Source: an uncultured Prevotellaceae bacterium
GTDB lineage: Bacteria; Bacteroidota; Bacteroidia; Bacteroidales; Bacteroidaceae
Length of the DNA stretch: 64,000 nt
Reading direction: 5' to 3'
Assembly (NCBI GenBank): GCA_902768785.1
Contig: CACXMM010000002.1
Coordinates: 1 to 64,000 of the forward strand
A program made the translations under genes and the position numbers. The notes beneath the pieces were generated by a model. It saw nothing but the letters and a program-made list of their open reading frames with translations, did no database searches and was not told where the DNA came from. Of the stretch, positions 47,634-57,694 are shown piece after piece (the stretch's first letter is position 1; every line of letters starts with the position of its first letter).

Positions 47634-49667
47634 ATGAAAACAAGGGGAATCGTCATGCTATGGCTGTGTCTGTTCATGACGGTATCGACTCACGCGAAGG
47701 ACCATGACGTCGCGTTAGACCGTGTTTTCAATTATAAGAAGAGTATCCAGTCGGATGTGAACGGTGTGACGATGAATGTCTATCTTCGCTATCATTTTCG
47801 CACCGACAAGAAGAACAAGTTACTGTTGACTGTTCCCTCAATGTATGTGTTGGCCAGGAAGAACGACAATGAGTTTGTGGGTGAATCATATTCCAAAGTG
47901 ACGTTCTCGGAAATACAGAAATACGAGTCAACCCTGCAGGTGGCTGTAGGTACCGTACCCCGTTACAAGAATGTCATGCCGACGATGATTCCTTTAATGA
48001 CCCCCAAGTTGTACGACGTGACTATCGTGGGTGATCACCTCCTCTCCCCTTTCCATCCGCAGAATGAGCCCATCTACCGTTATGGGGTATCGTCTTTGAC
48101 AGACAACCGCGTGGAGATAGTCTTCCGTCCCAAGAAATATAACACACAACTGGTTAGTGGTCGTGCTGTTGCCGATGCCACTACCGGGCGTATCATGCAT
48201 GTGGAGTTCTCTGGTGAATACGACATGATCCGTTTCCGTGCGAATGTGGACATGGGTGAAGAAGGTGTCTTGTCGTTGCTGCCCAAATCATCCAACATGG
48301 AAGGTACATTCAAATACTTGGGCAACAAGATCAGAGGCGATTATCAAATCGAATATAACCAGGAGAACTGTCTGCCAGACAGTATCGTGAACAGTCACGA
48401 CCGTGCTTTGATGGACAGTCTGCGTCCCTTCCCCCTACCCTCTTCCCTGGCTGCCCTCTACCACCAAAGCGATTCGATCGATTCCCTGCGCAATCTTTCT
48501 GCCAAGAAGATACGCAAGAAGAATGTAGCCAAGACAATTCTGTGGGATGCTGTCGGTGATAACCTCGTGAACCGCATCAAGGGTCATTTCGGTTCGAACG
48601 ACCAAGGCTATTTCCGTATCTCCCCGATTCTTAATCCTTTGTATATGGGATATAGCGAGCGGAAAGGAATCTATTACAAGATGAAGCTGAACCTCAGCTA
48701 TGACTTTACTCCTAACCGTTTGATTCAGACAACCACCCGTTTTGGCTATCTGTTCAAGTACCACCAGTTTTATTTCAACATACCGGTCCGTTATACCTAT
48801 GACAGCGAAAAGAACGGCTATGTAGAGCTTCAGGTGGGAAATGGGAACCGCATCACCAGTTCCAGTGTCAGGAAGCAGTTGAAAGACTATAACGTCAACA
48901 TCCCTGATGATGAGAAAAACAATAACGACAAACTGGATTATTTTTACGACACTTACGTCAAGTTCAGGGCCAACCACAATATATCCAGGCGATGGAGTGT
49001 GGCAACAGGCTTTACCTATCACAGACGTTCTGCCATATACAAGGATTTCTTCAAATCAATAGACATGCCCTTGGTCTATACCTCCATGGCTCCGATGTTC
49101 CTTACACAGGTGATGCCTTGGGAAGAAAGGGGACCGGTCTTTACGCTATGCTACGAACAAGGAATCAAGGGCTTGGCAAATTCCGGCATGGAATATGGTC
49201 GTATGGAGTATGATGCCAGTTGGATGAGACGCTTATACCGGATGCGTACGATATCGATGCGTCTGGGTACAGGCTTCTATCTCTTGAAAGGTGACAAAAC
49301 CTTTTTCTTGGACTATGAGAATTTCAAGGACGACAATATCCCTGGCGGATGGAATGATGACTGGACAGGAGATTTCCAGCTTCTTAGTCGTGACGACTAC
49401 AACACCTCCCGATACTATGTGCGTGCCAATGTTACGTATGAGTCACCGCTCATGTTGATGTCACGCCTCCCTGTTGCCGGAAAGATCATTGAGATGGAAC
49501 GGATCTATGTCAGTGGACTGCTGGGAGAGAACACCCATCCCTATACAGAAGTGGGCTATGGCTTTACTAATCGTCTCTTTTCCATTGCTGCTTTCGTTGC
49601 CACCAAGAACCTTAAATATGACGGCTTTGGCATCAAAATCGGTCTGGAGCTTTTTGGTGATTGGTAG
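47634..49667 (+). CDS. DUF5686-like outer membrane beta-barrel protein
   Basis: A 677-aa protein with signal peptide (GIVMLWLCLFMTVSTHAKD). The first ~230 residues form a beta-rich domain (RYKNVMPTMIPLMTPKLYD), followed by a long region of alternating aromatic strands ending GFGIKIGLELFGDW, with a terminal Trp as in barrels. This matches the Bacteroidetes DUF5686 family as I remember it, lacking the usual N-terminal carboxypeptidase-like domain. ATG at 47634 puts the signal peptide first; an ATG seven codons upstream is possible. Function unknown. Confidence 0.7.
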   Translation: MKTRGIVMLWLCLFMTVSTHAKDHDVALDRVFNYKKSIQSDVNGVTMNVYLRYHFRTDKKNKLLLTVPSMYVLARKNDNEFVGESYSKVTFSEIQKYESTLQVAVGTVPRYKNVMPTMIPLMTPKLYDVTIVGDHLLSPFHPQNEPIYRYGVSSLTDNRVEIVFRPKKYNTQLVSGRAVADATTGRIMHVEFSGEYDMIRFRANVDMGEEGVLSLLPKSSNMEGTFKYLGNKIRGDYQIEYNQENCLPDSIVNSHDRALMDSLRPFPLPSSLAALYHQSDSIDSLRNLSAKKIRKKNVAKTILWDAVGDNLVNRIKGHFGSNDQGYFRISPILNPLYMGYSERKGIYYKMKLNLSYDFTPNRLIQTTTRFGYLFKYHQFYFNIPVRYTYDSEKNGYVELQVGNGNRITSSSVRKQLKDYNVNIPDDEKNNNDKLDYFYDTYVKFRANHNISRRWSVATGFTYHRRSAIYKDFFKSIDMPLVYTSMAPMFLTQVMPWEERGPVFTLCYEQGIKGLANSGMEYGRMEYDASWMRRLYRMRTISMRLGTGFYLLKGDKTFFLDYENFKDDNIPGGWNDDWTGDFQLLSRDDYNTSRYYVRANVTYESPLMLMSRLPVAGKIIEMERIYVSGLLGENTHPYTEVGYGFTNRLFSIAAFVATKNLKYDGFGIKIGLELFGDW

Positions 49668-49668
49668 G

Positions 49669-49738
49669 TTAATAGTTGATAGATGAAAGATGAAAGATGA
49701 AAGATGAAAGTTGATAGATGAAAGATGAAAGTTGAAAG
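49669..49738 (+). repeat. Ten-unit heptamer tandem repeat before addA
   Basis: Ten 7-bp units, mostly ATGAAAG, with TTAATAG, TTGATAG and TTGAAAG variants, fill the spacer from 2 bp after the DUF5686-like stop to 2 bp before the addA ATG. Confidence 0.92.
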
Positions 49739-49740
49739 TT

Positions 49741-52700
49741 ATGATGGATTCACAACTCACAGTATATAAGGCCAGTGCTGGCAGTGGCAAGACTTTCCGT
49801 TTAGCCACTGAGTATATCAAACTGCTGATAGACAATCCGCAGAAATACCGTCATATCCTCGCCGTGACCTTCACCAACAAAGCCACCGAGGAGATGAAGC
49901 AGCGTATCCTCTCCCAACTCTACGGTATCTGGAAAAATCTGCCCTCCTCCGATGTATATATGCGGGAGGTCACCGAGAGTTTGGGCATCCAACCCGAGGA
50001 GGCATCGGCACAGGCAGGTCTGGCCTTACGTAACCTGATCCACCACTACAGCTATTTCCGTGTAGAGACCATCGACAGTTTCTTCCAAACAGTACTCCGC
50101 AATTTGGCACGTGAACTTGACCTGACAGCCAACCTCCGCATAGGTCTGAACGATTATCAGGTGGAGGAGCAGGCTGTGGATATCCTGGTGGAGCAGCTAC
50201 GCAAAAACGACATCGTATTGAAATGGCTCATCAGCTATATCGAGCAGAATATAGAGGAGGATAAGTCATGGAACGTGATTGGACAAATCAAGAAGTTCGG
50301 GAAGACCATCTTCCGTGAATATTACAAGAGTCATAGTGAAGAACTGAACGCCCGCATCGCCGAAAAAGGTTTCTTCAGTAAGTATGTCAAGGAGCTGGAA
50401 GCCATACGGTCGCAGGCAAAGAAGACCATGAATGCTATCGGTGATGAATTCTTTCTGGTGGTGGAGAAGAACGGACTGTCGTCAGACAGTTTCGCGAACA
50501 AAAGCCGTGGTATCCCCAGTTATTTCAGAAAGTTACAGGGTTCCGACTTCAGTGACAAGACTTGTCTGAACGCCACTGTGGAGAAATGTCTGAACGATCG
50601 CGAGAAATGGACTACGAAGACCAGTCCTGACAGGGATATGATCCTCTCGCTGGCAGAGGACAGTCTCATGCCCCTACTGATAGAGGCAGAGCGCATTCGT
50701 CCCTGTCAATGGCGTCTCTACCTGTCTGCAGATGTTACTCTCAGACATCTCAACCAGCTGCGCCTGCTGAGTAACATCGAGCAGAAGGTACGCGAGCTGA
50801 ACGAAGAAGCGAACCGTTTTCTGTTGAGCGACACCCAGCAGTTCCTCCATGAGCTGATTGATGACAGTGACAGTCCGTTCATCTTCGAGAAGATCGGCAC
50901 CCAGTTAGAGCATATCATGATAGATGAGTTCCAAGACACGAGTACCGTGCAATGGAAGAATTTCAAGATTCTGTTGGAAGAGACGATGAGTCATGAGCCT
51001 TCGATGCATCGGAAAGGAGTTGTCCAGAACCTCATCGTAGGTGATGTTAAACAGAGTATCTACCGATGGCGCAACGGTGACTGGCGCTTGCTGAACGGCA
51101 TCGATAAGCAGTTCGGCGATGACACCTACGGACTGTCCATCCACAGTCTGGATCAGAATTTCCGTTCGGCACGCCGTGTGATCCAGTTCAACAACGCTTT
51201 CTTCCTGAAAGCGGCACAACGTGAGATGGAGGCTGAGAAGGAGATCAATGTAGAGGAAGCAGAGGAACTGCAGCAAGCCTATGCTGACGTACTACAGAAA
51301 TGTCCAGAGAAGAAGGCAGACACAGGATACGTCAGTGTGACCCTCCTACCGAAGGACAATTACGATGAAGAAATGATGGAGCTGATTGGACAGCAGACTG
51401 ATCGTCTGCTGTCGGCAGGTGTTCCTCAACAGAAGATTGCCATTCTGGTACGTACCAACCGCTACATCCCCCTGATAGCTGACTATTTCATGCAGACACG
51501 TCCCGATGTGCGGATTGTCAGTGACGAGGCCTTCCGTCTGGAAGCCTCGCTGGCGGTATGTACCTTGGTGAACGCCATGCGCGTGTTGGTCGATGAGCAT
51601 GACCTGCTGGCCAGAGCAAGCATTGAGAAAGCCTACACCCATATCACACGACAAGAAATGGGCACCGTCCTTGACGACCTGCGCTCAACCCTGCTCCACA
51701 TGCCCCTGATGGACATGACAGAGAAGCTTTGTCAGTTGCTACAGTTGGGGACACTGACAGAGCAGAGTGCCTACCTCTGCACATTCTATGACCAGCTTCA
51801 GCTCTTTGCCACTGACCAAGGTACTGATCTTGAAGGGTTCCTGTCTCTGTGGGATGAGAGTATCCATGAGAAAACCATCCAAAGCAACGAGATCAACGGC
51901 ATCCGTCTGATCAGTATCCACAAGTCGAAAGGACTGGAGTTCGACAATGTTATTATCCCCTATTGTGACTGGAGAATCGAGATGGGCAACACCCTGTGGT
52001 GCCAGCCCACCGAGGTACCTTTCAACCAGCTACCCATCGTACCTATCGACTATAGTAGTAAGTTGAGTGATACCATCTACGACAAAGACTATGCCCATGA
52101 ACACCTGCAGAACTGCGTGGATAACCTGAACCTGCTCTATGTTGCCTTCACCAGGGCTGTACAACGGCTTTTCGTGATCGGGAAACGGGATGCGGCGACA
52201 ACCCGTAGCTACCTGATCCAACAGGTGCTGGCTGATCTCAACTTGGAGAATGCACAGTATGAGGAAAACGAAGCTGGAGATCAGCATATCTTCTTTGAAT
52301 ACGGCTCGTTTGACGGTCATTCGTCAGACAAAGAAAAGGATGAGGGGTTTTCAGCCAATGTATTCCTCCGTGATGTTGCTCCCCTCCCCGTTGACATCCG
52401 TTACCATGATAGTCAGGTAGCATTCCGGCAGAGTAACCGTAGCAAGGACTTCATCTTGAGTGATGAAGAACAGGATGACGAAGAGATCCGGCAACGGAAC
52501 CAATACATCAAGATGGGTAACGTACTGCACAGTTTGTTCTCGCAGATCCGCACTACAGATGATATTCCCCATGTACTGAGAAAACTTGAGTTCGAGGGTG
52601 TGCTCTATGACGAGGATGTGTCGGCAGAGAAGATACGGAACATGTTGGAGAAAAGACTCCACCACAAGGACGTAAGGGAATGGTTCTCACCCCGTTGGAC

Positions 52701-52947
52701 CTTGTACAATGAGTGCAGCATCCTCACCACCGATGAGAATGGTCATCTGGTGGAACGTCGTCCTGACAGGGTGATGACTGACGGCACCACTACTCTGGTC
52801 GTTGACTTCAAGTTCGGTCGCCAGCGTGAGGATTACCACCGTCAGGTGGGAGAATACATGCAGCTGCTCCGTCGGATGGGGCATCAGCAGGTGAAGGGTT
52901 ATCTGTGGTATGTGTATAGTAATCAAATTGTGGAGGTGAAGGCATGA
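49741..52947 (+). CDS. addA: AddA/RecB-type helicase-nuclease
   Basis: A 1068-aa UvrD-family helicase with C-terminal nuclease. Walker A is KASAGSGKTFRLA near the start, Walker B is IMIDEFQDTST, and later helicase motifs include GDVKQSIYRWRNGD, SIHKSKGLEFDNV and LLYVAFTRAVQ. The nuclease end has RRPDRVMTDGTTTLVVDFKFG, the PD-(D/E)xK pattern. With AddB it processes double-strand breaks for recombination. ATG at 49741 (or 49744); a TTG at 49732 lies in the repeat. Overlaps addB by 4 bp. Confidence 0.9.
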   Translation: MMDSQLTVYKASAGSGKTFRLATEYIKLLIDNPQKYRHILAVTFTNKATEEMKQRILSQLYGIWKNLPSSDVYMREVTESLGIQPEEASAQAGLALRNLIHHYSYFRVETIDSFFQTVLRNLARELDLTANLRIGLNDYQVEEQAVDILVEQLRKNDIVLKWLISYIEQNIEEDKSWNVIGQIKKFGKTIFREYYKSHSEELNARIAEKGFFSKYVKELEAIRSQAKKTMNAIGDEFFLVVEKNGLSSDSFANKSRGIPSYFRKLQGSDFSDKTCLNATVEKCLNDREKWTTKTSPDRDMILSLAEDSLMPLLIEAERIRPCQWRLYLSADVTLRHLNQLRLLSNIEQKVRELNEEANRFLLSDTQQFLHELIDDSDSPFIFEKIGTQLEHIMIDEFQDTSTVQWKNFKILLEETMSHEPSMHRKGVVQNLIVGDVKQSIYRWRNGDWRLLNGIDKQFGDDTYGLSIHSLDQNFRSARRVIQFNNAFFLKAAQREMEAEKEINVEEAEELQQAYADVLQKCPEKKADTGYVSVTLLPKDNYDEEMMELIGQQTDRLLSAGVPQQKIAILVRTNRYIPLIADYFMQTRPDVRIVSDEAFRLEASLAVCTLVNAMRVLVDEHDLLARASIEKAYTHITRQEMGTVLDDLRSTLLHMPLMDMTEKLCQLLQLGTLTEQSAYLCTFYDQLQLFATDQGTDLEGFLSLWDESIHEKTIQSNEINGIRLISIHKSKGLEFDNVIIPYCDWRIEMGNTLWCQPTEVPFNQLPIVPIDYSSKLSDTIYDKDYAHEHLQNCVDNLNLLYVAFTRAVQRLFVIGKRDAATTRSYLIQQVLADLNLENAQYEENEAGDQHIFFEYGSFDGHSSDKEKDEGFSANVFLRDVAPLPVDIRYHDSQVAFRQSNRSKDFILSDEEQDDEEIRQRNQYIKMGNVLHSLFSQIRTTDDIPHVLRKLEFEGVLYDEDVSAEKIRNMLEKRLHHKDVREWFSPRWTLYNECSILTTDENGHLVERRPDRVMTDGTTTLVVDFKFGRQREDYHRQVGEYMQLLRRMGHQQVKGYLWYVYSNQIVEVKA

Positions 52948-55742
52948 GGACATTTTTGGAAATAGTAGCCGAGGATATCGTGAAGAAATGGGGCACAGAA
53001 CTGTCAAACATCGCTGTGGTGTTCCCCAACAAACGCGCATCGCTGTTCCTTAACGAGCATCTGGCGAAGCTGGCAGGGAAACCTGTGTGGAGTCCTGCCT
53101 ATGTTACCATCAGTGACCTGTTCCGTCAGCACTCGTCGCTGTTGGTGGGGGATCCCATCAAGCTCATCTGCGACCTCCACAAGAGCTTTACTACCTGTAC
53201 GGGCATCGATGAAACCCTCGACCATTTCTACGGATGGGGACAGCTCCTCTTGGCAGACTTCGACGATATCGACAAAAACATGGCCGATGCCGACAAAGTG
53301 TTTGCCAACTTGCGAGATATCCATGAGTTGGATGACGTCTCCTATCTCACTGATGAGCAGAAGCGTATCCTCCAGCGATTCTTCAGTAATTTCTCCGAGG
53401 ATCATAACACGGCACTCAAACGGAAATTTCTGGAACTATGGAGCCATTTCGGCGATATCTACCACGACTATCAGCAACGGCTGCGCGACCAGGGACTGGC
53501 CTACGAGGGCATGCTCTACCGCGATGTCGCAGAGAATATGCAGTTCTCCCTCCACTACGATCACTATCTCTTTGTAGGATTCAACCTGTTGCAGAAGGTG
53601 GAGCAGAAGTTGTTCCGCCGTATAAAGGAAGAGAAGAAATGCTCCTTCTATTGGGATTTCGATCAATATTATATATATAAAGGAACGCGCGAGGATATGC
53701 TTGTGGGTAACGAAGCTGGTTATTTCATCTCAGAGTATCTTACGCTGTTCCCCAACGAACTTGACAACAAAGATCCGAAGATATACGACAACCTCAATCA
53801 TGAGAAACCCGTCACGCTGATCAGTGCGACGACAGAAGATATTCAGGCAAGGTATATTAATACGTGGCTGCGAGAGGATGACCGCATGGCAGCAGGGAGG
53901 AAGACCGCTGTCGTCATGTGCGATGAGACGATTCTCCAGACCGCCATCCATTGTTTGCCCGAGGAAGTGAAGCAGGTGAATGTCACTACAGGCTATCCCC
54001 TACAGCATGCCCTCATCAGCTCGTTTGTCATGCAGGTACTGAACTACCTCATCTATGGTGGCAGAAGGGCCTATCGGCGGATGAGTCATCATCCCTACTA
54101 CACTTACGTGGAACACGATGAGGATATCATTCCCAAGAACACGCACGACCTCTCCTTGGCGGATATCAATAGGAGTCTCACCACACTCGTACGAACCATC
54201 GCACAGCAGACAGCCGAGAAGAACGATGCCTTCGAACAGGAGTCGCTGTTCCGTACCTATACCCTGCTGAACCGACTGGAGAACCTGATTGCCTCGGGTG
54301 ATCTTACTGCCGATACCATCACGTTACAGAAACTTATCCAGCAGCTCATCGCCAGCACCAGCATCCCCTTCCATGGAGAACCCATCGTGGGCATCCAGCT
54401 GATGGGAGTTCTGGAAACTCGAAACCTTGATTTTGACCACCTGCTTATCCTATCCTGCAATGAAGGGAACATGCCCAAAGGGGTCAACGATGCCAGCTTT
54501 ATCCCCTATGCCATCCGCAAAGCATACGGTCTGACCACCATCGACCACAAAGTGGCGGTCTATGCCTACTATTTCCACCGTCTGTTGCAACGTGCCCAGG
54601 ATGTGACTATTCTCTACAATAACTCCACGGAAGACGGACATACCGGAGAGATGAGTCGTTTCATGCTCCAACTGATGGTGGAGAGTAAGCTGAAGATTGA
54701 AAGGAAATCCTTGCAGGCAGGACAAGAACTGCTACCCGTCATACCAAGGAAGATAGAGAAAGACCCCACCGTGATGGAAGCTCTGTCGGCCCTGGCACGC
54801 AAGGGAATGTATCCTACCTTTATCAACCGCTACCTTCGCTGTCAGCTACAATTCTACTATAACCATATCATGGGTATCCAGGAACCCGATTCCCTCGATG
54901 AGGATGTTATCGACAACCGTACCTTCGGCAATATCTTCCACAAAGCCTCACAACTGCTTTATGAGAAATACATGGAAAAAAGTAGGATCATAATGCCAGG
55001 AGATATCGAGTATATAGAGAAACATTCTGAGGAGATAGAAAGGGCGGTGGATCAGTCTTTCCAGGAAGAGGTGTTCAAGACGGAACCGCTTTCGCGTGAG
55101 GAGATGGAGGAGAGGCTAAACGGACTGCATCTCATCAACCGTGAGGTGATCATCCAATACCTGAAACGACTGTTGAAGATCGACAAGCTACTGGCTCCCT
55201 TCTATGTCATCGGACTGGAGAAGAAAGTGGAAGATGTGAAAGAAGTAAGTACGACGGCTGGTGTCTTACGGATTCGGATGGGCGGTATTATTGACCGTCT
55301 GGACCTCGTCAGGGATAAAGCCACAGGTAAAGAGCGTATCCGTGTGGTGGATTACAAGACAGGCAGTAGGGCACTCACCACGAAGATCTACAGTGTGGAG
55401 GAGATCTTCGAACAGCCCATCATACCGAAGAAACATGCCGACTACTACCTGCAGACCCTGTTCTATTCCCTTTTCGTGAGACATCATCCCCAATTGAACA
55501 GCAGTAACCTCCCTGTCTCCCCAGCTCTGCTCTTCATCCAACATACGGCCGGCGAGAACTATGATCCCACCTTGTGGATGGGGAGAGAGAAAATGATGGA
55601 TATCCTACCCTATGAGGAAACGTTCAACGCACACCTTGACCAGGTGCTCACAGAGATATTCGAACCCACTCATCCCTTCCTGCCTACCGATGACCGCTCC
55701 CTCTGCGCCAGCTGTCCCTATCGGGAACTGTGCGGATTGTAG
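52944..55742 (+). CDS. addB: AddB-type nuclease subunit
   Basis: A 932-aa partner of AddA. An inactive helicase-like N-terminal half (NIAVVFPNKRASLFLNEHL) is followed by a PD-(D/E)xK nuclease with GIIDRLDLV and RVVDYKTGS. One Cys in INRYLRCQLQFYY and three in the terminal LCASCPYRELCGL are placed as the AddB 4Fe-4S ligands. The ATG overlaps the addA stop (ATGA). Convergent with cdd, 18 bp apart, with no obvious hairpin between. Confidence 0.9.
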   Translation: MRTFLEIVAEDIVKKWGTELSNIAVVFPNKRASLFLNEHLAKLAGKPVWSPAYVTISDLFRQHSSLLVGDPIKLICDLHKSFTTCTGIDETLDHFYGWGQLLLADFDDIDKNMADADKVFANLRDIHELDDVSYLTDEQKRILQRFFSNFSEDHNTALKRKFLELWSHFGDIYHDYQQRLRDQGLAYEGMLYRDVAENMQFSLHYDHYLFVGFNLLQKVEQKLFRRIKEEKKCSFYWDFDQYYIYKGTREDMLVGNEAGYFISEYLTLFPNELDNKDPKIYDNLNHEKPVTLISATTEDIQARYINTWLREDDRMAAGRKTAVVMCDETILQTAIHCLPEEVKQVNVTTGYPLQHALISSFVMQVLNYLIYGGRRAYRRMSHHPYYTYVEHDEDIIPKNTHDLSLADINRSLTTLVRTIAQQTAEKNDAFEQESLFRTYTLLNRLENLIASGDLTADTITLQKLIQQLIASTSIPFHGEPIVGIQLMGVLETRNLDFDHLLILSCNEGNMPKGVNDASFIPYAIRKAYGLTTIDHKVAVYAYYFHRLLQRAQDVTILYNNSTEDGHTGEMSRFMLQLMVESKLKIERKSLQAGQELLPVIPRKIEKDPTVMEALSALARKGMYPTFINRYLRCQLQFYYNHIMGIQEPDSLDEDVIDNRTFGNIFHKASQLLYEKYMEKSRIIMPGDIEYIEKHSEEIERAVDQSFQEEVFKTEPLSREEMEERLNGLHLINREVIIQYLKRLLKIDKLLAPFYVIGLEKKVEDVKEVSTTAGVLRIRMGGIIDRLDLVRDKATGKERIRVVDYKTGSRALTTKIYSVEEIFEQPIIPKKHADYYLQTLFYSLFVRHHPQLNSSNLPVSPALLFIQHTAGENYDPTLWMGREKMMDILPYEETFNAHLDQVLTEIFEPTHPFLPTDDRSLCASCPYRELCGL

Positions 55743-55760
55743 GATGGATGTGAGGTTACC

Positions 55761-56240
55761 TTATAGCATCGATTCTTCCACAAAGCAGAGGGGCAGCAGG
55801 TCGCGTACGGTGTTGATCACATACACCCCACGTGTACCATAGAGGTAGATCTTTACCGACTGGTGGTAACGCTGCTCGATTTCTAAGATTACCTGACGGC
55901 ATGAGCCACAGGGTGATACGGGATCTACCGTGAAACCGTTCTCGTTACGGGCAGCAATGGCCAGGGCAACGATCGGCTGGTCAGGATACTGTGCCTGTGC
56001 GGCAAAGATGGCTGTACGTTCTGCACAGAGCGTCACAGGAAAGGCAGCATTCTCCTGGTTGGCACCGATGATCTCCCTACCGTCAGCCAGACGGATGGCA
56101 GCCCCTACCCTGAACTTTGAATAGGGTGAATAGCTGTTGTCGGTGGCATCCATCGCCTTTCTCACCAGCTGCTGCTCGTCGTTTGTCAGCTCGTCAAACC
56201 GACAGAACAACATGTTTTGCTTCAATTGAATTGTTTCCAT
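55761..56240 (-). CDS. cdd: Cytidine deaminase
   Basis: A 159-aa zinc deaminase for cytidine/deoxycytidine salvage. The zinc site is CAE in VTLCAERTAIFAA plus PCGSCRQVI, the three-Cys arrangement of the tetrameric type; YSKFRVGAAI and the Glu of GANQENAAFP bind substrate. Length normal. Starts 3 bp after the beta-helix lipoprotein gene. Confidence 0.95.
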   Translation of the reverse strand: METIQLKQNMLFCRFDELTNDEQQLVRKAMDATDNSYSPYSKFRVGAAIRLADGREIIGANQENAAFPVTLCAERTAIFAAQAQYPDQPIVALAIAARNENGFTVDPVSPCGSCRQVILEIEQRYHQSVKIYLYGTRGVYVINTVRDLLPLCFVEESML

Positions 56241-56243
56241 ATC

Positions 56244-57683
56244 TTAGGTAGTAGTTTCTTCTTTCCATTCATAGCATCCGGCATCTGGCTTCTCATCCCT
56301 GGGCGTTCCTTCACGGTCAAGGGGGAGCGCAGATGACGGTTGAGCGATGCCTACAGCGGTAGAACGCTGCAGTAAGTGGAAGTCATACCGTTGCTTATCG
56401 ATATCGATGAGCTTGAAATGCTTCTCACCGCTCACCGCCGCCGTATCCTTCACATCCTCCCATATTACCTGATGGAAGTGTATTGTATCTTCCATCTCTG
56501 GCGTGCGTAGCACGGTGGCCACGAACTGGTATTCGAAAGTGGCTGAGTCGCTCTGACTGCCCATCACAACATCCTCGGCATAGCCCGTCACAATACTGTT
56601 TTCACAATGCAGTCGCTCCAACGGGTTCTTCTCATCGGCAGCAAACGACAAGGCCGGACCGCGGTTACTGTCAAAGGGATAGAACTGTGCCAGCGTACAA
56701 TGGTTCAGTAGGATGTCACCCCCCAGGATGTCCACACAGGCTCCCAGTGTGTTAGTAAGCTGACAGTTCTCCATGCTCACCTTACAGTGTCTCATCGTCA
56801 CGCCCGCACCCTGACAGTTATGGACGATGGTGTTCCGCATCGTCAGCTTCTGACGGTCAAGGGCCGCCGAGTCGCACACGATTCCCGTGAAGGTGCTATG
56901 TATATCGGTATAGTCGATGACATTGTCGTAGGAGCTCTCATGGAAATGTATTCCCTGCCACTGTCCGCTCACCATGTCGTATGGCAGGTAATCGAACATC
57001 CGGTCAGTACGGTCACCACGCAGTACGACGTTATTCTCCGCAGTACCCTCGGTGACCAGACGGCCATAGACATCAAGACCGCCATTATTATGGAAATAGA
57101 TAGTCTTTCCAGCAGAAATTCGCAGGGTGGCACCCTCCTCCACACGAATCATCCCATAGATAACCGTGGGCTTCTCACCGTCGAGTACCCTATCCTCATT
57201 CACCACCACATCGGTGAGGATATCAGCATCCCAGGTGAAGGCATTCAGGTTCACCTTCTGCTCCACCCCACTCTCCAAGGTGAACACGAGGTCATCTTCA
57301 ATCTTCTGCGGTTCCATCTTTCCGTTATCCACGGAGGTGAGTTCCACAAACACGCGAATACTGTCCTTGTTCCGGATCTCAACATCATGCGTCTGGAATC
57401 CGGCAGTCTGTCCTAAATATGTACCATCCACATTCACACGGAACCCCGTCTGGTTCCCTTTGGCCAGTCGTATATTCGAACAGCGGATGCCGTCGCCCGA
57501 ACGGTTAAACACCCAGAAGGAGCGCATACTGCTAGGAATCCTCGAAAACACCGTGTCCATCTTCACCGTATCGGTGGAGAACGTCAGCAGGTTGGAGGTT
57601 GAGGTCGTGAACGAGTCATCGTCAGAACACGACGCACAAAAGAGCATCGCTCCTATGAGAGATATGATATTTTTAATGTTCAT
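56244..57683 (-). CDS. Lipoprotein with right-handed beta-helix domain
   Basis: A 479-aa protein with lipobox ISLIGAMLFCASCSDDD. The middle (about 190-400) has repeated short strands with Asn/Cys turns (TMRNTIVHNCQGAGVTMRHC, MENCQLTNTLGACVDILGG), the pattern of a parallel beta-helix. Probably surface-exposed; substrate unknown. ATG at 57683 is chosen since it starts the signal peptide. It lies 11 bp after nadE and 3 bp before cdd. Similar proteins are common in Bacteroidales next to nadE, from memory. Confidence 0.75.
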   Translation of the reverse strand: MNIKNIISLIGAMLFCASCSDDDSFTTSTSNLLTFSTDTVKMDTVFSRIPSSMRSFWVFNRSGDGIRCSNIRLAKGNQTGFRVNVDGTYLGQTAGFQTHDVEIRNKDSIRVFVELTSVDNGKMEPQKIEDDLVFTLESGVEQKVNLNAFTWDADILTDVVVNEDRVLDGEKPTVIYGMIRVEEGATLRISAGKTIYFHNNGGLDVYGRLVTEGTAENNVVLRGDRTDRMFDYLPYDMVSGQWQGIHFHESSYDNVIDYTDIHSTFTGIVCDSAALDRQKLTMRNTIVHNCQGAGVTMRHCKVSMENCQLTNTLGACVDILGGDILLNHCTLAQFYPFDSNRGPALSFAADEKNPLERLHCENSIVTGYAEDVVMGSQSDSATFEYQFVATVLRTPEMEDTIHFHQVIWEDVKDTAAVSGEKHFKLIDIDKQRYDFHLLQRSTAVGIAQPSSALPLDREGTPRDEKPDAGCYEWKEETTT

Positions 57684-57694
57684 TATTAACTTTA

